From CAVYTF01 sp963771435 (lineage in GTDB: Bacteria > Bacteroidota > Bacteroidia > Chitinophagales > Chitinophagaceae): a stretch of DNA of 64,000 bases. Shown here piece after piece: positions 26,464-35,592 of the stretch. A program made the translations under genes and the position numbers. The number at the start of each line of letters is the position of its first letter. Positions within the stretch are counted from its first letter, which is position 1. Under the pieces are notes generated by a model, which worked only from the letters and a program-made list of their open reading frames with translations, searched no databases and was not told the DNA's origin. Location of the stretch: contig CAVYTF010000018.1 in NCBI GenBank assembly GCA_963771435.1, positions 123,216-187,215 of the forward strand, in the 5' to 3' direction.

Positions 26464-27741
26464 ATGATCGCACAAATCGCTTTTATTGCTCTTGCAGCCA
26501 TTGCCGTTATTTTATTCAGTAGAAAGGTAAAAGAGATTAGAAGAAATATTTTGCTTGGGCGCGATGAAGACTTTTCAGACAACAAACCCAAACGCTGGAA
26601 AAACCTGCTGCTGTTAGCTTTCGGGCAAAAGAAAATGTTCAGGAACCCGCTTGTGGCTTTGCTGCACTTCATGATCTATGCTGGGTTTATTATCATCAAT
26701 CTGGAAGTGTTGGAAATATTCCTGGACGGTATATTCGGCACCCACCGCTTATTTTCTCAGCCGCTTGGCTTCCTTTATTCATGGCTGATAAATGGCTTTG
26801 AATTTCTCGCAGTCCTTATACTGGCAGCCTGTATCATTTTCCTTGCAAGAAGAAACATACTAAAGCTTAAACGCTTTATCAGCAAAGACCTGGACGGCTG
26901 GCCAAGAAGCGACGCCAATTATATTCTTATTGCAGAAATTATTTTAATGACCCTGTTTTTAACCATGAATGCAACTGAATCTTCTCAACACTTTTTCTTT
27001 TCGTCAAGGCTGCATCCTATATTCAAGGGCTATAGCGCCGCCACTTTAGAAAACATTACACTCACCTGCTGGTGGCTTCACATCACAGGCATATTCATCT
27101 TTCTTAATTACCTGCCTTATTCAAAACATTTGCACATCATTCTTGCCTTTCCCAACGCTTATTACGCACGGCTTGAACCCGAAGGCAAAATGAAGAACAT
27201 GCCGGAGATACAAAAGGAAGTATTATATGCCATGCAGCCCGAAACCGCACCCACTAACGGTCCTGAAGAAGAACATAAAAAGTTCGGAGCAAAAGATGTC
27301 TTTGATCTAAGCTGGAAAAACCTCATGGATGCTTATGCCTGCACAGAGTGTGGCAGATGCACTGCCGCCTGCCCTGCAAACATTACCGGCAAAGCTTTAA
27401 GCCCTCGTTTAATAATGATGAAAACACGCGACCGGTTAGAGGCAGTTGGTAAAAATATAGACGCAAACAAAACATTTCAGGATGATGGAAAAACCTTGCT
27501 GCACGATTATATCTTGCCTGAAGAACTGCGTGCCTGCACCACCTGCAATGCTTGCGTGGAAGAATGCCCCGTAAGCATTTCTCCGCTTGAAATTATTACC
27601 CAGCTTCGCCGCTATTTGGTCATGGAAGAAAGCAATGCCCCGCAGGAATGGAACGGCATGTTCAGCAACATAGAAAACAATTTTGCCCCCTGGAAGTTTT
27701 CACCTGATGAAAGAGACAAATGGGCAAAGGAAATGGCTTAA
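26464..27741 (+). CDS. Membrane (Fe-S)-binding electron-transfer protein
   Basis: A 425-residue protein. The N-terminal half has about five membrane helices (1-20, 60-85, 115-140, 160-180, 205-225) like a NarI/HdrE-type cytochrome-like or quinone-facing domain. The C-terminal half holds two ferredoxin-type [4Fe-4S] clusters, CTECGRCTAACP near 298-309 and CTTCNACVEECP near 358-369. It resembles HdrDE/GlpC-type subunits that pass electrons between quinone and a cytosolic partner. The likely partner is the CCG-domain protein at 28961, from which it is separated by an opposing acyltransferase gene. Confidence 0.8.
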   Translation: MIAQIAFIALAAIAVILFSRKVKEIRRNILLGRDEDFSDNKPKRWKNLLLLAFGQKKMFRNPLVALLHFMIYAGFIIINLEVLEIFLDGIFGTHRLFSQPLGFLYSWLINGFEFLAVLILAACIIFLARRNILKLKRFISKDLDGWPRSDANYILIAEIILMTLFLTMNATESSQHFFFSSRLHPIFKGYSAATLENITLTCWWLHITGIFIFLNYLPYSKHLHIILAFPNAYYARLEPEGKMKNMPEIQKEVLYAMQPETAPTNGPEEEHKKFGAKDVFDLSWKNLMDAYACTECGRCTAACPANITGKALSPRLIMMKTRDRLEAVGKNIDANKTFQDDGKTLLHDYILPEELRACTTCNACVEECPVSISPLEIITQLRRYLVMEESNAPQEWNGMFSNIENNFAPWKFSPDERDKWAKEMA

Positions 27742-28841
27742 AAGCCTCCGGTTGTTTCGGGCGTATTTGATGATAGCACCAGCATATACTTCTTCTTCAT
27801 TCTCAAAAACTTTACTTCATAAAACCTGTAAGAAATATCCGCAAGTAATATTGAAAGCGGTGGCGTAGCAATACAAATGATCCATATCAAATATTCTTTA
27901 GGCACCAGCACCTTTTCTTTAAACACCCGAAGAAACACCCACATCATAATTGGGTGCCAGACATATAGCCCGTATGATATCTTGCCTAAATAATTCAATA
28001 CTTTATTTTCAGTTTTAAGAAAATAGCTCTTGTTTTCAATGAGAGCAATGACAATTATTACAGCCAGGAAACCCATCAATGCATCATGAAAATAGAATAC
28101 GTTTATTGTATCAGTAAAAAGCAGCAGTATCATAGACAAAGCAATTAGCTGGCAAGCTTTATTAAAGCAAAATGAAAAATATTTTTGTCTTTTAAAATAA
28201 ACAAGCGCTGCTAAACTGCCGATCATGATACCTTGAAATTCACCGGCGCACCAAAAAAATACATGCGCTGCCTTGTTCACAATATTGTTTCCCGTAAATA
28301 TTGGCATCGATAGAATTATAAGTAGCAAAATAGAAAGCCATAGAATTTTCTTCTTTAGATATTTAAATGCAAACGGCCAGAAAAGATAAAATTGTTCTTC
28401 AACGCCCAGGCTCCAGTAATGCACAAAATAAAATGGCGCAGTAGTCAGTAGCCCGGGAATATTCCCTCCAAAAAAAATATAATAAAGAAAATAATGCTGT
28501 ATGAAATTGTCGTGCATTACTAAAGAAATAAAACCGGCAACGATAAGGTACAAAAAATAAACAGGCCATATACGAAGCATCCTTCTTTGATAAAACTTTT
28601 TTATAGAAATACTACCGTACGCTTCCTTTTCCTTCAGCAACAAATAAGTGATCAAAAAGCCGCTGATAACAAAGAAGATATTAACTGCATCAATTGCCTG
28701 GTGCCTGTCAAATAAAAGGTCCATCCAGCGCGGTATTACAATTTGAAACCTGTACAATCCCTTTGTCACATGGTTCAGCACCACAAGCATGGCGGCAATT
28801 CCTCTCAAACCATTTATTCCAGGCAGGTAAATCTTTTTCAT
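27738..28841 (-). CDS. Acyltransferase family 3 (OafA/YrhL-like) membrane protein
   Basis: A 367-residue protein with about ten membrane helices. Diagnostic features are the opening GINGLRGIAAMLVVLNHV with the active-site His near 23, FFVISGFLIT near 57, FYQRRMLRIWPVY near 85-97 and HYWSLGVEEQFYLFWP near 145. Such enzymes O-acylate lipopolysaccharide or other surface glycans. It overlaps the end of the Fe-S gene by 4 bp on the opposite strand and separates two Fe-S genes expected to be paired, so it may be an insertion. Substrate unknown. Confidence 0.85.
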   Translation of the reverse strand: MKKIYLPGINGLRGIAAMLVVLNHVTKGLYRFQIVIPRWMDLLFDRHQAIDAVNIFFVISGFLITYLLLKEKEAYGSISIKKFYQRRMLRIWPVYFLYLIVAGFISLVMHDNFIQHYFLYYIFFGGNIPGLLTTAPFYFVHYWSLGVEEQFYLFWPFAFKYLKKKILWLSILLLIILSMPIFTGNNIVNKAAHVFFWCAGEFQGIMIGSLAALVYFKRQKYFSFCFNKACQLIALSMILLLFTDTINVFYFHDALMGFLAVIIVIALIENKSYFLKTENKVLNYLGKISYGLYVWHPIMMWVFLRVFKEKVLVPKEYLIWIICIATPPLSILLADISYRFYEVKFLRMKKKYMLVLSSNTPETTGGF

Positions 28842-28935
28842 TCCGCTTTAAAATAATAATTCAGACAAGAATAATGATTTTAATTCATTTCTCGTCATTG
28901 AAACAACTACAATCCATCACCTTGTCATTTTGCAT

Positions 28936-28943
28936 TACTTTTG
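28936..28943 (+). promoter_or_regulatory. -7 element TACTTTTG
   Basis: TACTTTTG lies 17 bp before the ATG of the CCG-domain gene, indicating that this gene has its own promoter despite the expected pairing with the upstream Fe-S gene. Confidence 0.5.
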
Positions 28944-28960
28944 GAAAAAGGTTTAAAAAC

Positions 28961-29740
28961 ATGCAAATACCCACAATGGCTGAAATGACGATGAACAATG
29001 GATCTCCCGAGATATTGTTTTGGGTGGGGTGTGCAGGCAGTTTTGACCAACGGGCGCAGAAAATAACAAAAGCCTTTGCTTTAATACTTAATAAAGTCGG
29101 GGTGAAGTTCGCCATCCTCGGCAAGGAAGAAGGCTGCACCGGCGACCCTGCAAGGCGCGCTGGAAATGAGTTTTTATTCCAGATGATGGCCTATAATAAT
29201 ATCCAGGTACTCAACAATTACAACATCAAAAAAATAGTAACCATTTGCCCGCACTGCTTCAACATCTTTAAAAACGAATACCCTGAACTGGGCGGCAATT
29301 ATGAGGTTATCCACCACACCACATTTCTCCAGCAACTCATTGATGAAGGAAAAATAAAGCTCAAGGAAGGGGGCAGTTTTAAAGGCAAAAAAATTACTTA
29401 CCATGACAGTTGCTACCTCGGCAGGGCGAACAATATTTACGAAGCCCCGCGCAAGGTTTTAGAAATACTCGATGCAGAACTGGTTGAAATGAAACGTTGT
29501 CGTAGCAAAGGCCTGTGCTGCGGCGCAGGCGGGGCACAAATGTTCAAAGAAGATGAACCCGGCAATAAAAGGATAAACATCGAGCGCACAGAAGAAGCTT
29601 TAAATTTGCAGCCCGATATCATTGCGTCAGCATGCCCATTTTGCAACACTATGCTCACCGATGGCGTAAAAAATAAGGAAAAAGAAAATGATGTCCTCGT
29701 CATGGATGTTGCAGAACTCATTGCCGCAAGTATGAATTGA
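28961..29740 (+). CDS. CCG-domain (Fe-S)-binding protein, HdrB/LutA-like
   Basis: A 259-residue cytosolic protein with two cysteine-rich CCG domains: first GCAGSFDQR..., EGCTGDPARR and CPHCFNIF near 95; second HDSCYLGR near 150, KGLCCGAGG near 185-192 and CPFCNTML near 225. The family binds non-cubane [4Fe-4S] clusters and acts in heterodisulfide reductase, glycolate/glycerol-3-phosphate or lactate oxidases. It probably works with the membrane Fe-S protein at 26464. The ATG at 28961 is chosen; the frame extends upstream without coding character. Confidence 0.85.
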   Translation: MQIPTMAEMTMNNGSPEILFWVGCAGSFDQRAQKITKAFALILNKVGVKFAILGKEEGCTGDPARRAGNEFLFQMMAYNNIQVLNNYNIKKIVTICPHCFNIFKNEYPELGGNYEVIHHTTFLQQLIDEGKIKLKEGGSFKGKKITYHDSCYLGRANNIYEAPRKVLEILDAELVEMKRCRSKGLCCGAGGAQMFKEDEPGNKRINIERTEEALNLQPDIIASACPFCNTMLTDGVKNKEKENDVLVMDVAELIAASMN

Positions 29741-29779
29741 TCTCTATTTTTACTTTTTAATTTTTACTTTATAATTGAC

Positions 29780-30295
29780 ATGAACTTATCTTATCAGCAA
29801 CACATCCCCGAACACTTCAATGATAACTCCCGTGTGTGGATCTATCAAAGCAACCGTTTGCTAAGTATTAGCGAAGCGTTAGAGATAGAGCCGCTCCTGA
29901 ACGATTTTGTAGAAAATTGGCACAGCCATGGCACACCCGTAAAAGGTTTCGCCAATTTACTGTTCGGCCAGTTCATCATCATCATGGCAGACGAAACCGC
30001 AACAGGCGTCAGCGGCTGCAGCACAGACAGCTCCGTTCGCCTCATCAAAGAAATAGAGCAACGCCTCAAAGTAAACATGTTCGACAGGCAATTGCTCGCC
30101 TTTGTAATAAAAGAAAAAATACAAATGCTGCCCCTGCCGCAGGTAAAATACGCCGTCGAAAATAACTTCATCACCCCCGATACTTTATACTTCAACAACC
30201 TCGCCGCCTCAAAAAAAGAGTTTCTCAATAAATGGCTGATTCCTATAAAAGAAAGTTGGCTCGCCTCAAAATTTCTCGCCTTCCAAAACAACTAA
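29780..30295 (+). CDS. Conserved Bacteroidota protein of unknown function
   Basis: A 171-residue soluble protein. Visible conserved-looking segments are YQSNRLLSISEALEIEPLL near 25-40, WHSHGTPVKGFANLLFGQF near 47-66, and MADETATGVSGCSTDSSVRLIKEIE near 70-94. Proteins of this shape are often labelled ABC transporter ATPase in Bacteroidota genomes, but no Walker motif is present, so that label is not supported. It may be co-transcribed with the CCG protein 39 bp upstream. Confidence 0.65.
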   Translation: MNLSYQQHIPEHFNDNSRVWIYQSNRLLSISEALEIEPLLNDFVENWHSHGTPVKGFANLLFGQFIIIMADETATGVSGCSTDSSVRLIKEIEQRLKVNMFDRQLLAFVIKEKIQMLPLPQVKYAVENNFITPDTLYFNNLAASKKEFLNKWLIPIKESWLASKFLAFQNN

Positions 30296-30631
30296 ACAAC
30301 ATCAATAGGTGTTTTTCTAACATCTGTCATCCACCATCTGTAACCTATTAAGTAAGAGATATAATTCTTTTGGAGACCAGCAGCAGAATCTCTATTCATA
30401 GTCCCCTGCGTCGCCCTCTCATACCTCCCTGTCCACTAATCAGCATTCAAACCACAGTATCCCCTGCAAAACGCAACAGGCAACTTCATTGCCCCTCACC
30501 AATTATCACAAAACTGCCAATATTTCCGAATGCTGTTTCATTTACGCCCCTCAAAAAGTTTTTTCAGCTGTCTCTTCCTGGAATCACTTTACACATTTAG
30601 GTATTAAGTGTGTACAATTGATTTTTAATAT

Positions 30632-30994
30632 ATGAACACAAACAAACAGGGCAACCCGCCCATTTATGACAACAGCTTAAAGGCAGCTGTAGCAAGAGAG
30701 TATTTAACCACCAACCTCGGCTATGGGGCCTTAGCCAAAAAGTATGGCCTGCCGGGCAGAGACGTGGCCAAGTGGTTTGTCAGGTGGTATAAGCGCCAGG
30801 ATACAGGCCCTGTACCTATCTCGCAGGATAAGCCAATCAATACAGCCGTCCACGAAACAGAAAAGCAGTTATCTGAAGAGCTAAAAGAAGCCCATCTTAA
30901 GATAGCCGCCCTGGAAATGCTCATCCAAAACGCACAGAAGGAGCTGGGAGTAGATATCCTAAAAAAGCCTGGTACCAAACAGTCAAACAAATGA
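30632..30994 (+). CDS. IS3-family transposase OrfA
   Basis: A 120-residue DNA-binding helix-turn-helix protein (REYLTTNLGYGALAKKYGLPGRDVAKWFVRWYK) with a C-terminal leucine-zipper-like coil (LKEAHLKIAALEMLIQNAQKEL). It binds the IS ends. It ends in ATGA overlapping the OrfB start at 30991. Confidence 0.88.
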   Translation: MNTNKQGNPPIYDNSLKAAVAREYLTTNLGYGALAKKYGLPGRDVAKWFVRWYKRQDTGPVPISQDKPINTAVHETEKQLSEELKEAHLKIAALEMLIQNAQKELGVDILKKPGTKQSNK

Positions 30995-31911
30995 AGCAGT
31001 ACTATCCTTCAGCAGGGTTAGCACAGCTCTGCGGGCTGTTTGGTAAAACAAGGCAGGCATACTATGACATCGCCCGGCGCAGCAGCGATGGCCAGTTACA
31101 CGAGGCATTTATTATAGATAAGGTCAAAAGCATCAGGCAACACATAAAAGGCATAGGCGCATCAAAGTTGCATGTCATGCTTAAGCAAGAATTGCAGCTA
31201 CACAACATATCTATTGGCAGAGATAGCTTTTATGAACTTTTACGAAGCCACGATCTGCTTATCAAGCGCAAAAAACACTATGCTGTAACCACCAACTCCA
31301 ACCATCCCTATCACAAATGGCCCGATCTCTCAGCAAATGTTACACTCACAGCCATAGAACAGCTCTGGGTAAGCGATATTACCTACCTGCGCACAGAAAA
31401 CGGCTTTGTATACCTGTCACTCATCACCGATGCCTGGTCCAGAAAGATCATAGGCTATCATGTAAGCCAGCACCTAAAAACACAAGGCTGTATAATAGCC
31501 CTCAATAAGGCGATCGCATCATTACAGGTTCAACCAAAAGAAAAAAGAAAGCTGCTGCATCATTCAGACAGAGGCATACAATACTGCTGCGAACCCTATG
31601 TAACCCTGCTTCAAAACAACCATATCGGCATCAGCATGACACAAACAGGAAGCCCCTATGATAATGCTATCGCAGAAAGGGTGAACGGCATCTTAAAACA
31701 CCAGCTGGGCCTCAACCAGGTGTTTAAAAACTATGCAGCAGCCCTAACAGCCGTCTGCAAAGCAATAGATGCCTACAACTGCCTCAGGCCACACATGAGC
31801 ATCAGCAACCTTACACCCCAAAAAGCACATAACACAACTCAAACATTAATAAAAATATGGAAGAACAATAAAAAGTATAAAACATACAATGACAATGAGA
31901 CAGCAGTTTAA
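30991..31911 (+). CDS. IS3-family transposase OrfB (DDE integrase)
   Basis: A 306-residue rve-type integrase: an HTH_21-like N-terminal domain (HIKGIGASKLHVMLKQEL), then the DDE core with Asp in WVSDITYLRTENGFVYL near 128, HHSDRGIQY near 190 and Glu in YDNAIAERVNGILK near 230. It appears intact. Start ATG overlaps OrfA by 4 bp, so expression probably uses stop-start coupling rather than the -1 slippage typical of many IS3 members. Confidence 0.92.
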   Translation: MKQYYPSAGLAQLCGLFGKTRQAYYDIARRSSDGQLHEAFIIDKVKSIRQHIKGIGASKLHVMLKQELQLHNISIGRDSFYELLRSHDLLIKRKKHYAVTTNSNHPYHKWPDLSANVTLTAIEQLWVSDITYLRTENGFVYLSLITDAWSRKIIGYHVSQHLKTQGCIIALNKAIASLQVQPKEKRKLLHHSDRGIQYCCEPYVTLLQNNHIGISMTQTGSPYDNAIAERVNGILKHQLGLNQVFKNYAAALTAVCKAIDAYNCLRPHMSISNLTPQKAHNTTQTLIKIWKNNKKYKTYNDNETAV

Positions 31912-31958
31912 AAGAGGCGCGGCAGCTTCATCAAAAAGCAAGCTGCGCCTCTTTTTTA
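31910..31958 (+). terminator. Intrinsic terminator of the IS
   Basis: AAAAGAGGCGC(ggc)AGCTT pairs with AAGCTGCGCCTCTTTTTT, with a 3-nt bulge, directly at the OrfB stop. Confidence 0.8.
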
Positions 31959-31976
31959 CGGTTAAATAAATTACAG

Positions 31977-32057
31977 TGTAAAGCTTATTCAGTAATATTG
32001 CAACGCATGTAAAGCCTATCCAGTAACAACCCTAAAACTGTAAAGTTTTTTCAGTAC
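31977..32057. repeat. Three 19-bp iterons at the IS right end, 31-bp spacing
   Basis: TGTAAAGCTTATTCAGTAA (31977), TGTAAAGCCTATCCAGTAA (32008) and TGTAAAGTTTTTTCAGTAC (32039) start exactly 31 bp apart, about three helical turns. The last lies in the terminal repeat; the left end has one inverted relative. They are likely transposase-binding sites. Confidence 0.8.
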
Positions 32058-32103
32058 AAGACAGTAGAAGATAAAGCAAATCTTCTTTCATAGCAATTTC
32101 CAC

Positions 32104-32157
32104 CAGGTTCCCACGTAATGCCCACCCAAAGCCCACCCAAAGCCCACTCACTCCCAC
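32104..32157. repeat. 11-bp tandem array (copy 3, short form)
   Basis: CAGGTTCCCAC, GTAATGCCCAC, CCAAAGCCCAC twice and a 10-bp TCACTCCCAC, the same order as 26324-26377. It lies just outside the IS. Confidence 0.78.
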
Positions 32158-32294
32158 TTATACTCATCACTCCTATATTTCAATAACATCCCTGCCATTA
32201 TTGCTGGCTAATTGCCTGCCAAACAAAATCAAACAAAACATTAGTCCGTTTATTTAATTATTTTTGCTGCCCAAACTTGATTTGTTAAATAGAC

Positions 32295-33718
32295 ATGATG
32301 GCAGCGCCAACCATATTGCAGGATGAAAAACGGCAGGGCGAAGCTTTTGCACCCCGCGGGAAAGACGGGCGCGTTTGCCACAAAACTTTTTACATTGAGA
32401 GTTATGGCTGCGCGATGAACTTTGCGATAGCGAAATGGTGGCCGTCCATCCTCAACGCGAAGGTTTTGGCGCGGTGAGATTGCGAAGATGCCGACCTGAT
32501 ACTGATGAATACCTGCTCCATCCGCGAAAAAGCTGAGCAGCGTCGTCCGCCATCGCCTCAACAATTTAGGCAGCGTAAAGAAGCGCAAGAACCGGGCGCC
32601 CTGGTGGGCGTGCTTGGCTGCATGGCCGAGCGACTGAAGTCGAAATTACTGGAGGAAGAACGGCTGGTGGACATGGTGGTGGGGCCTGATGCCTACCGCA
32701 CGCCTGCCCGCGCTGATGGAAGAAGCGGAAGGCGGCCAGAAAGCCGTGAACGTGCTGCTGAGCCGCGAGGAAACCTATGCCGAATTTCGCCCGTGCGCCT
32801 GAACAGCAATGGCGTTACCGCGTTTATTACCATCATGCGCGGTTGCAATAACATGTGCAGTTTTTGCGTGGTGCCTTTTACCCGCGGCCGCGAACGCAGC
32901 CGCGATGCGCAATCCATTGTGGCCGAAGCGCAGGATTTGTTCGGCAAGGGTTATCGCGAAGTAACGCTGCTCGGGCCAGAATGTGGACAGTTATCATTGG
33001 ATGGATGAAAGCAGCGACACAGTCATCACATTTGCAAAGCTGCTGGAAATGGTGGCGCTCGTTTCGCCGCTCCTGCGGGTGCGTTTCAGCACTAGCCACC
33101 CAAAGATATCACGGACGAAGTGCTGCACACCATCGCCAAATACGAGAACATCTGCAATTATATTCACCTGCCGATCCAAAGCGGCAGTTCGCGCATTTTG
33201 CAGCTCATGAACCGCACTTACACCCGCGAATGGTACCTCGGAAAAGTGGATGAGATAAAGGAAATAATTCCCGGCTGCGGTATCAGGGCCGACATTATTA
33301 CCGGATTTTGCACCGAAACTGAAGCAGACCACCAGGACACATTGAGTGCATTATGGAAGACGTGCAAATACGACTACAGCTATATGTATTTTTATAGTGA
33401 GCGGCCCGGCACACTGGCTGCAAAAAAATATACGATGATGATATTCCGGAAGCAGATAAAAAAGCGCCGCCTGCAGGCGGTGGTTGATTTGCAAAACAAG
33501 CTTTCGATGAAAGTAACAAAAGATATTGGCAAAAACTACAAAGTGCTGGTCGAAAGCGAAAGTTCCGCAGAAGCACGCTTGACTGGAAGGTCGCAACATC
33601 GCAAAACAAAGTGGTGGTTTTTCCAAAAGCGAATTTTGGTTATAAACCGGGCGATTATGTTTGGGTTAAAATAAACGAATGCACGCAGGGAACCTTGATC
33701 GGCAGCATTGTTGCATAA
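32295..33718 (+). pseudogene. miaB: miaB (tRNA methylthiotransferase) with many frameshifts
   Basis: Pieces of MiaB in order across three frames: KTFYIESYGCAMNF (UPF0004 domain), LMNTCSIREKAEQ, VGVLGCMAERLK, the radical-SAM TIMRGCNNMCSFCVVPFTRGRERSR, HLPIQSGSSRIL.MNR.YTREWY, and the TRAM end GDYVWVKINECTQGTLIGSIVA. MiaB methylthiolates i6A37 in tRNA. At least six indels are needed to join them, most before 32800. The cysteines of both cluster sites survive. It is the first gene of a conserved block with the sigma-54 gene. Either the copy has decayed or the consensus is poor here. Confidence 0.85.
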
Positions 33719-33766
33719 AAACAGAGCAATTCATTTTAAAACCCCCTTGTTGGGAAAGCCAGAAAC

Positions 33767-35038
33767 ATGGCAGAAATTCAATCAATAAAAAACAGGTTTG
33801 GTATTATCGGCAATTCGCCCGCACTCAATCATGCGCTCAACATGGCAGTGCAGGTGGCGGTACTGACCTGACGGTGCTGATCATTGGCGAAAGCGGTGTG
33901 GGCAAGGAAGCTTTTTCGCAAATCATTCATGCACTTACTCCGGCGAAAACACAATCCGTTTATCGCGGTGAACTGCGGCGCTATTCCCGAAGGGACAATT
34001 GACTCGGAATTATTCGGACATGAAAAAGGGTCTTTTACCGGCGCTGCCGATACCCGCAAAGGTTATTTTGAAACCGTAAGCGGCGGCACTATTTTTCTAG
34101 ACGAGATTGGCGAATTGCCACTCGGTACACAGGCGCGTTTACTGCGCGTACTGGAAGCAGGAGAATATATCCGCGTTGGTTCATCAAAAGTGCTGAAGAC
34201 GGACGTGCGCGTTATTGCAGCTACCAACAAAGACCTGCTCGAGTCCACACAAAACGGCAAATTCCGTAAGGACTTGTATTATCGCTTAAGCACCGTGCCT
34301 ATTCGTGTACCCGCATTGAAAGACAGGAAAGAAGATATTCCTTTATTGTTTAGAAAATTTGTGGTTGATTTTGCAGAACGTTACAAAACAATGCCCGTTC
34401 AACTGGATGAAGAATCCAAAAACCTGTTAATTAACTATCCTTTCCCGGGAAATGTGCGCGAATTAAAAAACCTTGCAGAACAAATTTCTGTGCTGAGCAA
34501 AGAGCCTGTTGTTACGGCGGCTGAGATAAGAAAATTCTTGCCGGAGAATAATATGAATCGCCTGCCGATGCTGGCTTCGAATGCAATTCAAGGAGAATTT
34601 GCAAATGAACGCGAATTATTATACAAGCTTTTTTTTGATATGAAGAAGGATGTGACCGAACTGAAGAAAATGTTTTTGGAGATATTACAAAATCCATCTT
34701 TGGCTGGCAATGCAGCCCTTCATGCAAGGGATTCCTTGATGAATGATTATAATGCAAATAGCGAATTATCAAACACTGACTTGATGGTATCACCGGCTGT
34801 ACAATCGCATAATGCCGTTCCTTCAAACAACCAGGCAGTTCTTTTGGGGCATGAAAATGAAATTCACCACCATGAAGAAGTAGAAGAATCTCTGAACATT
34901 GTGGATAAAGAAAAAGAGCTCATCATCAAAGCGCTAAAAAAACACAAGAGCAAAAGAAAGGATGCCGCGCTTGATTTGGGAATAAGTGAAAGGACGCTTT
35001 ACCGCAAGCTAAAGGAATATGATATTGATGACCTCTGA
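33767..35038 (+). CDS. Sigma-54-dependent activator (AAA+ and Fis domains), frameshifted 5' end
   Basis: The 3' four-fifths are intact from about 33960: AAA+ domain with GSFTGA (the sigma-54-contacting loop, Ser for the usual Ala), GGTIFLDEIGELP Walker B, YYRLSTVPIRVPALKDR.EDI and FPGNVRELKNL, a linker, then a Fis-type helix-turn-helix (KDAALDLGISERTLYRKLKEY). The start (MAEIQSIKNRFGIIGNSP from 33767) and Walker A GESGVGKE are separated by two frameshifts at about 33865 and 33945. No receiver domain is present. In Bacteroidota this gene sits between miaB and lptE, as here. Its target promoters are unknown. Confidence 0.85.
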
Positions 35039-35047
35039 TATGTAAAT

Positions 35048-35572
35048 ATGAATAACAAAAGCAAGATGAGCCTGCGCAATATTTTTTACTTTCTACTTTT
35101 TACTTTGTGTTTATCCGGCTCATCCTGCAAAGTATATACGTTTCACAATGTCACCATCCCGCCAGACATCAAGACCGTTAAAATAAACTTTCTTGAAAAT
35201 AAGGCACGGTATGTAAATCCGCAACTTGCCTCACAGCTTACAGATGCGCTACAGCAAAAAATTTCTAACGAAACGCGCCTAACCCGCATCAGCGGTGATA
35301 ATGCCGATTATGTTATCAGTGGAGCCATCACCGGCTATTCGGTTTCAACCGCGGGCATCTCCAATTCGCAGACAACGCAGACCAACCTTACAGTTAGTGT
35401 TCATCTTACTTTAATGGATGCCGTACATAATAAAAGCCAGGATTTTGACGTGAGCCGCGACTTTCCTTTTAATGCCCAATTGACTCTCACGCAGGCAGAG
35501 CCAACACTTTTGCCAGATATAATTAAGAATCTTACAGAAGACCTTTTCAACCGTCTTTTCTCTAATTGGTAA
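35048..35572 (+). CDS. lptE: LptE-family LPS-assembly lipoprotein
   Basis: A 174-residue lipoprotein: N-terminal hydrophobic segment with lipobox LSGSSC near 22-27, then a domain with FHNVTIPPDIKTVKINFLENKA, QLTDALQQKI..ETRL and ADYVISGAITGYSV. LptE plugs LptD in the outer membrane and helps place LPS. It starts 9 bp after the sigma-54 gene, in a probable operon continuing to secG. Confidence 0.85.
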   Translation: MNNKSKMSLRNIFYFLLFTLCLSGSSCKVYTFHNVTIPPDIKTVKINFLENKARYVNPQLASQLTDALQQKISNETRLTRISGDNADYVISGAITGYSVSTAGISNSQTTQTNLTVSVHLTLMDAVHNKSQDFDVSRDFPFNAQLTLTQAEPTLLPDIIKNLTEDLFNRLFSNW

Positions 35573-35592
35573 AGGAGTTGTAATTTCATTTT

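Larger units (their letters stand above)
30568..32064 (+). mobile_element. IS3-family insertion sequence, about 1.5 kb
   Basis: Imperfect terminal inverted repeats of about 34 bp (about 26 matches): left end CTGTCTCTTCCTGGAATCAC.. at 30568, right end ..GTACAAGACAG at 32064; inside the outermost base they give the usual TG...CA. It encloses OrfA and OrfB, a terminator, and three 19-bp iterons at the right end. No clear target duplication is visible. It lies between the 171-residue protein gene and the miaB remnant. Confidence 0.85.

Noticed and set aside
32063..32080. Possible link between the IS right flank and an identical 16-bp word at 47548
   Set aside because: A match of this length in 64 kb of AT-rich DNA is expected by chance.
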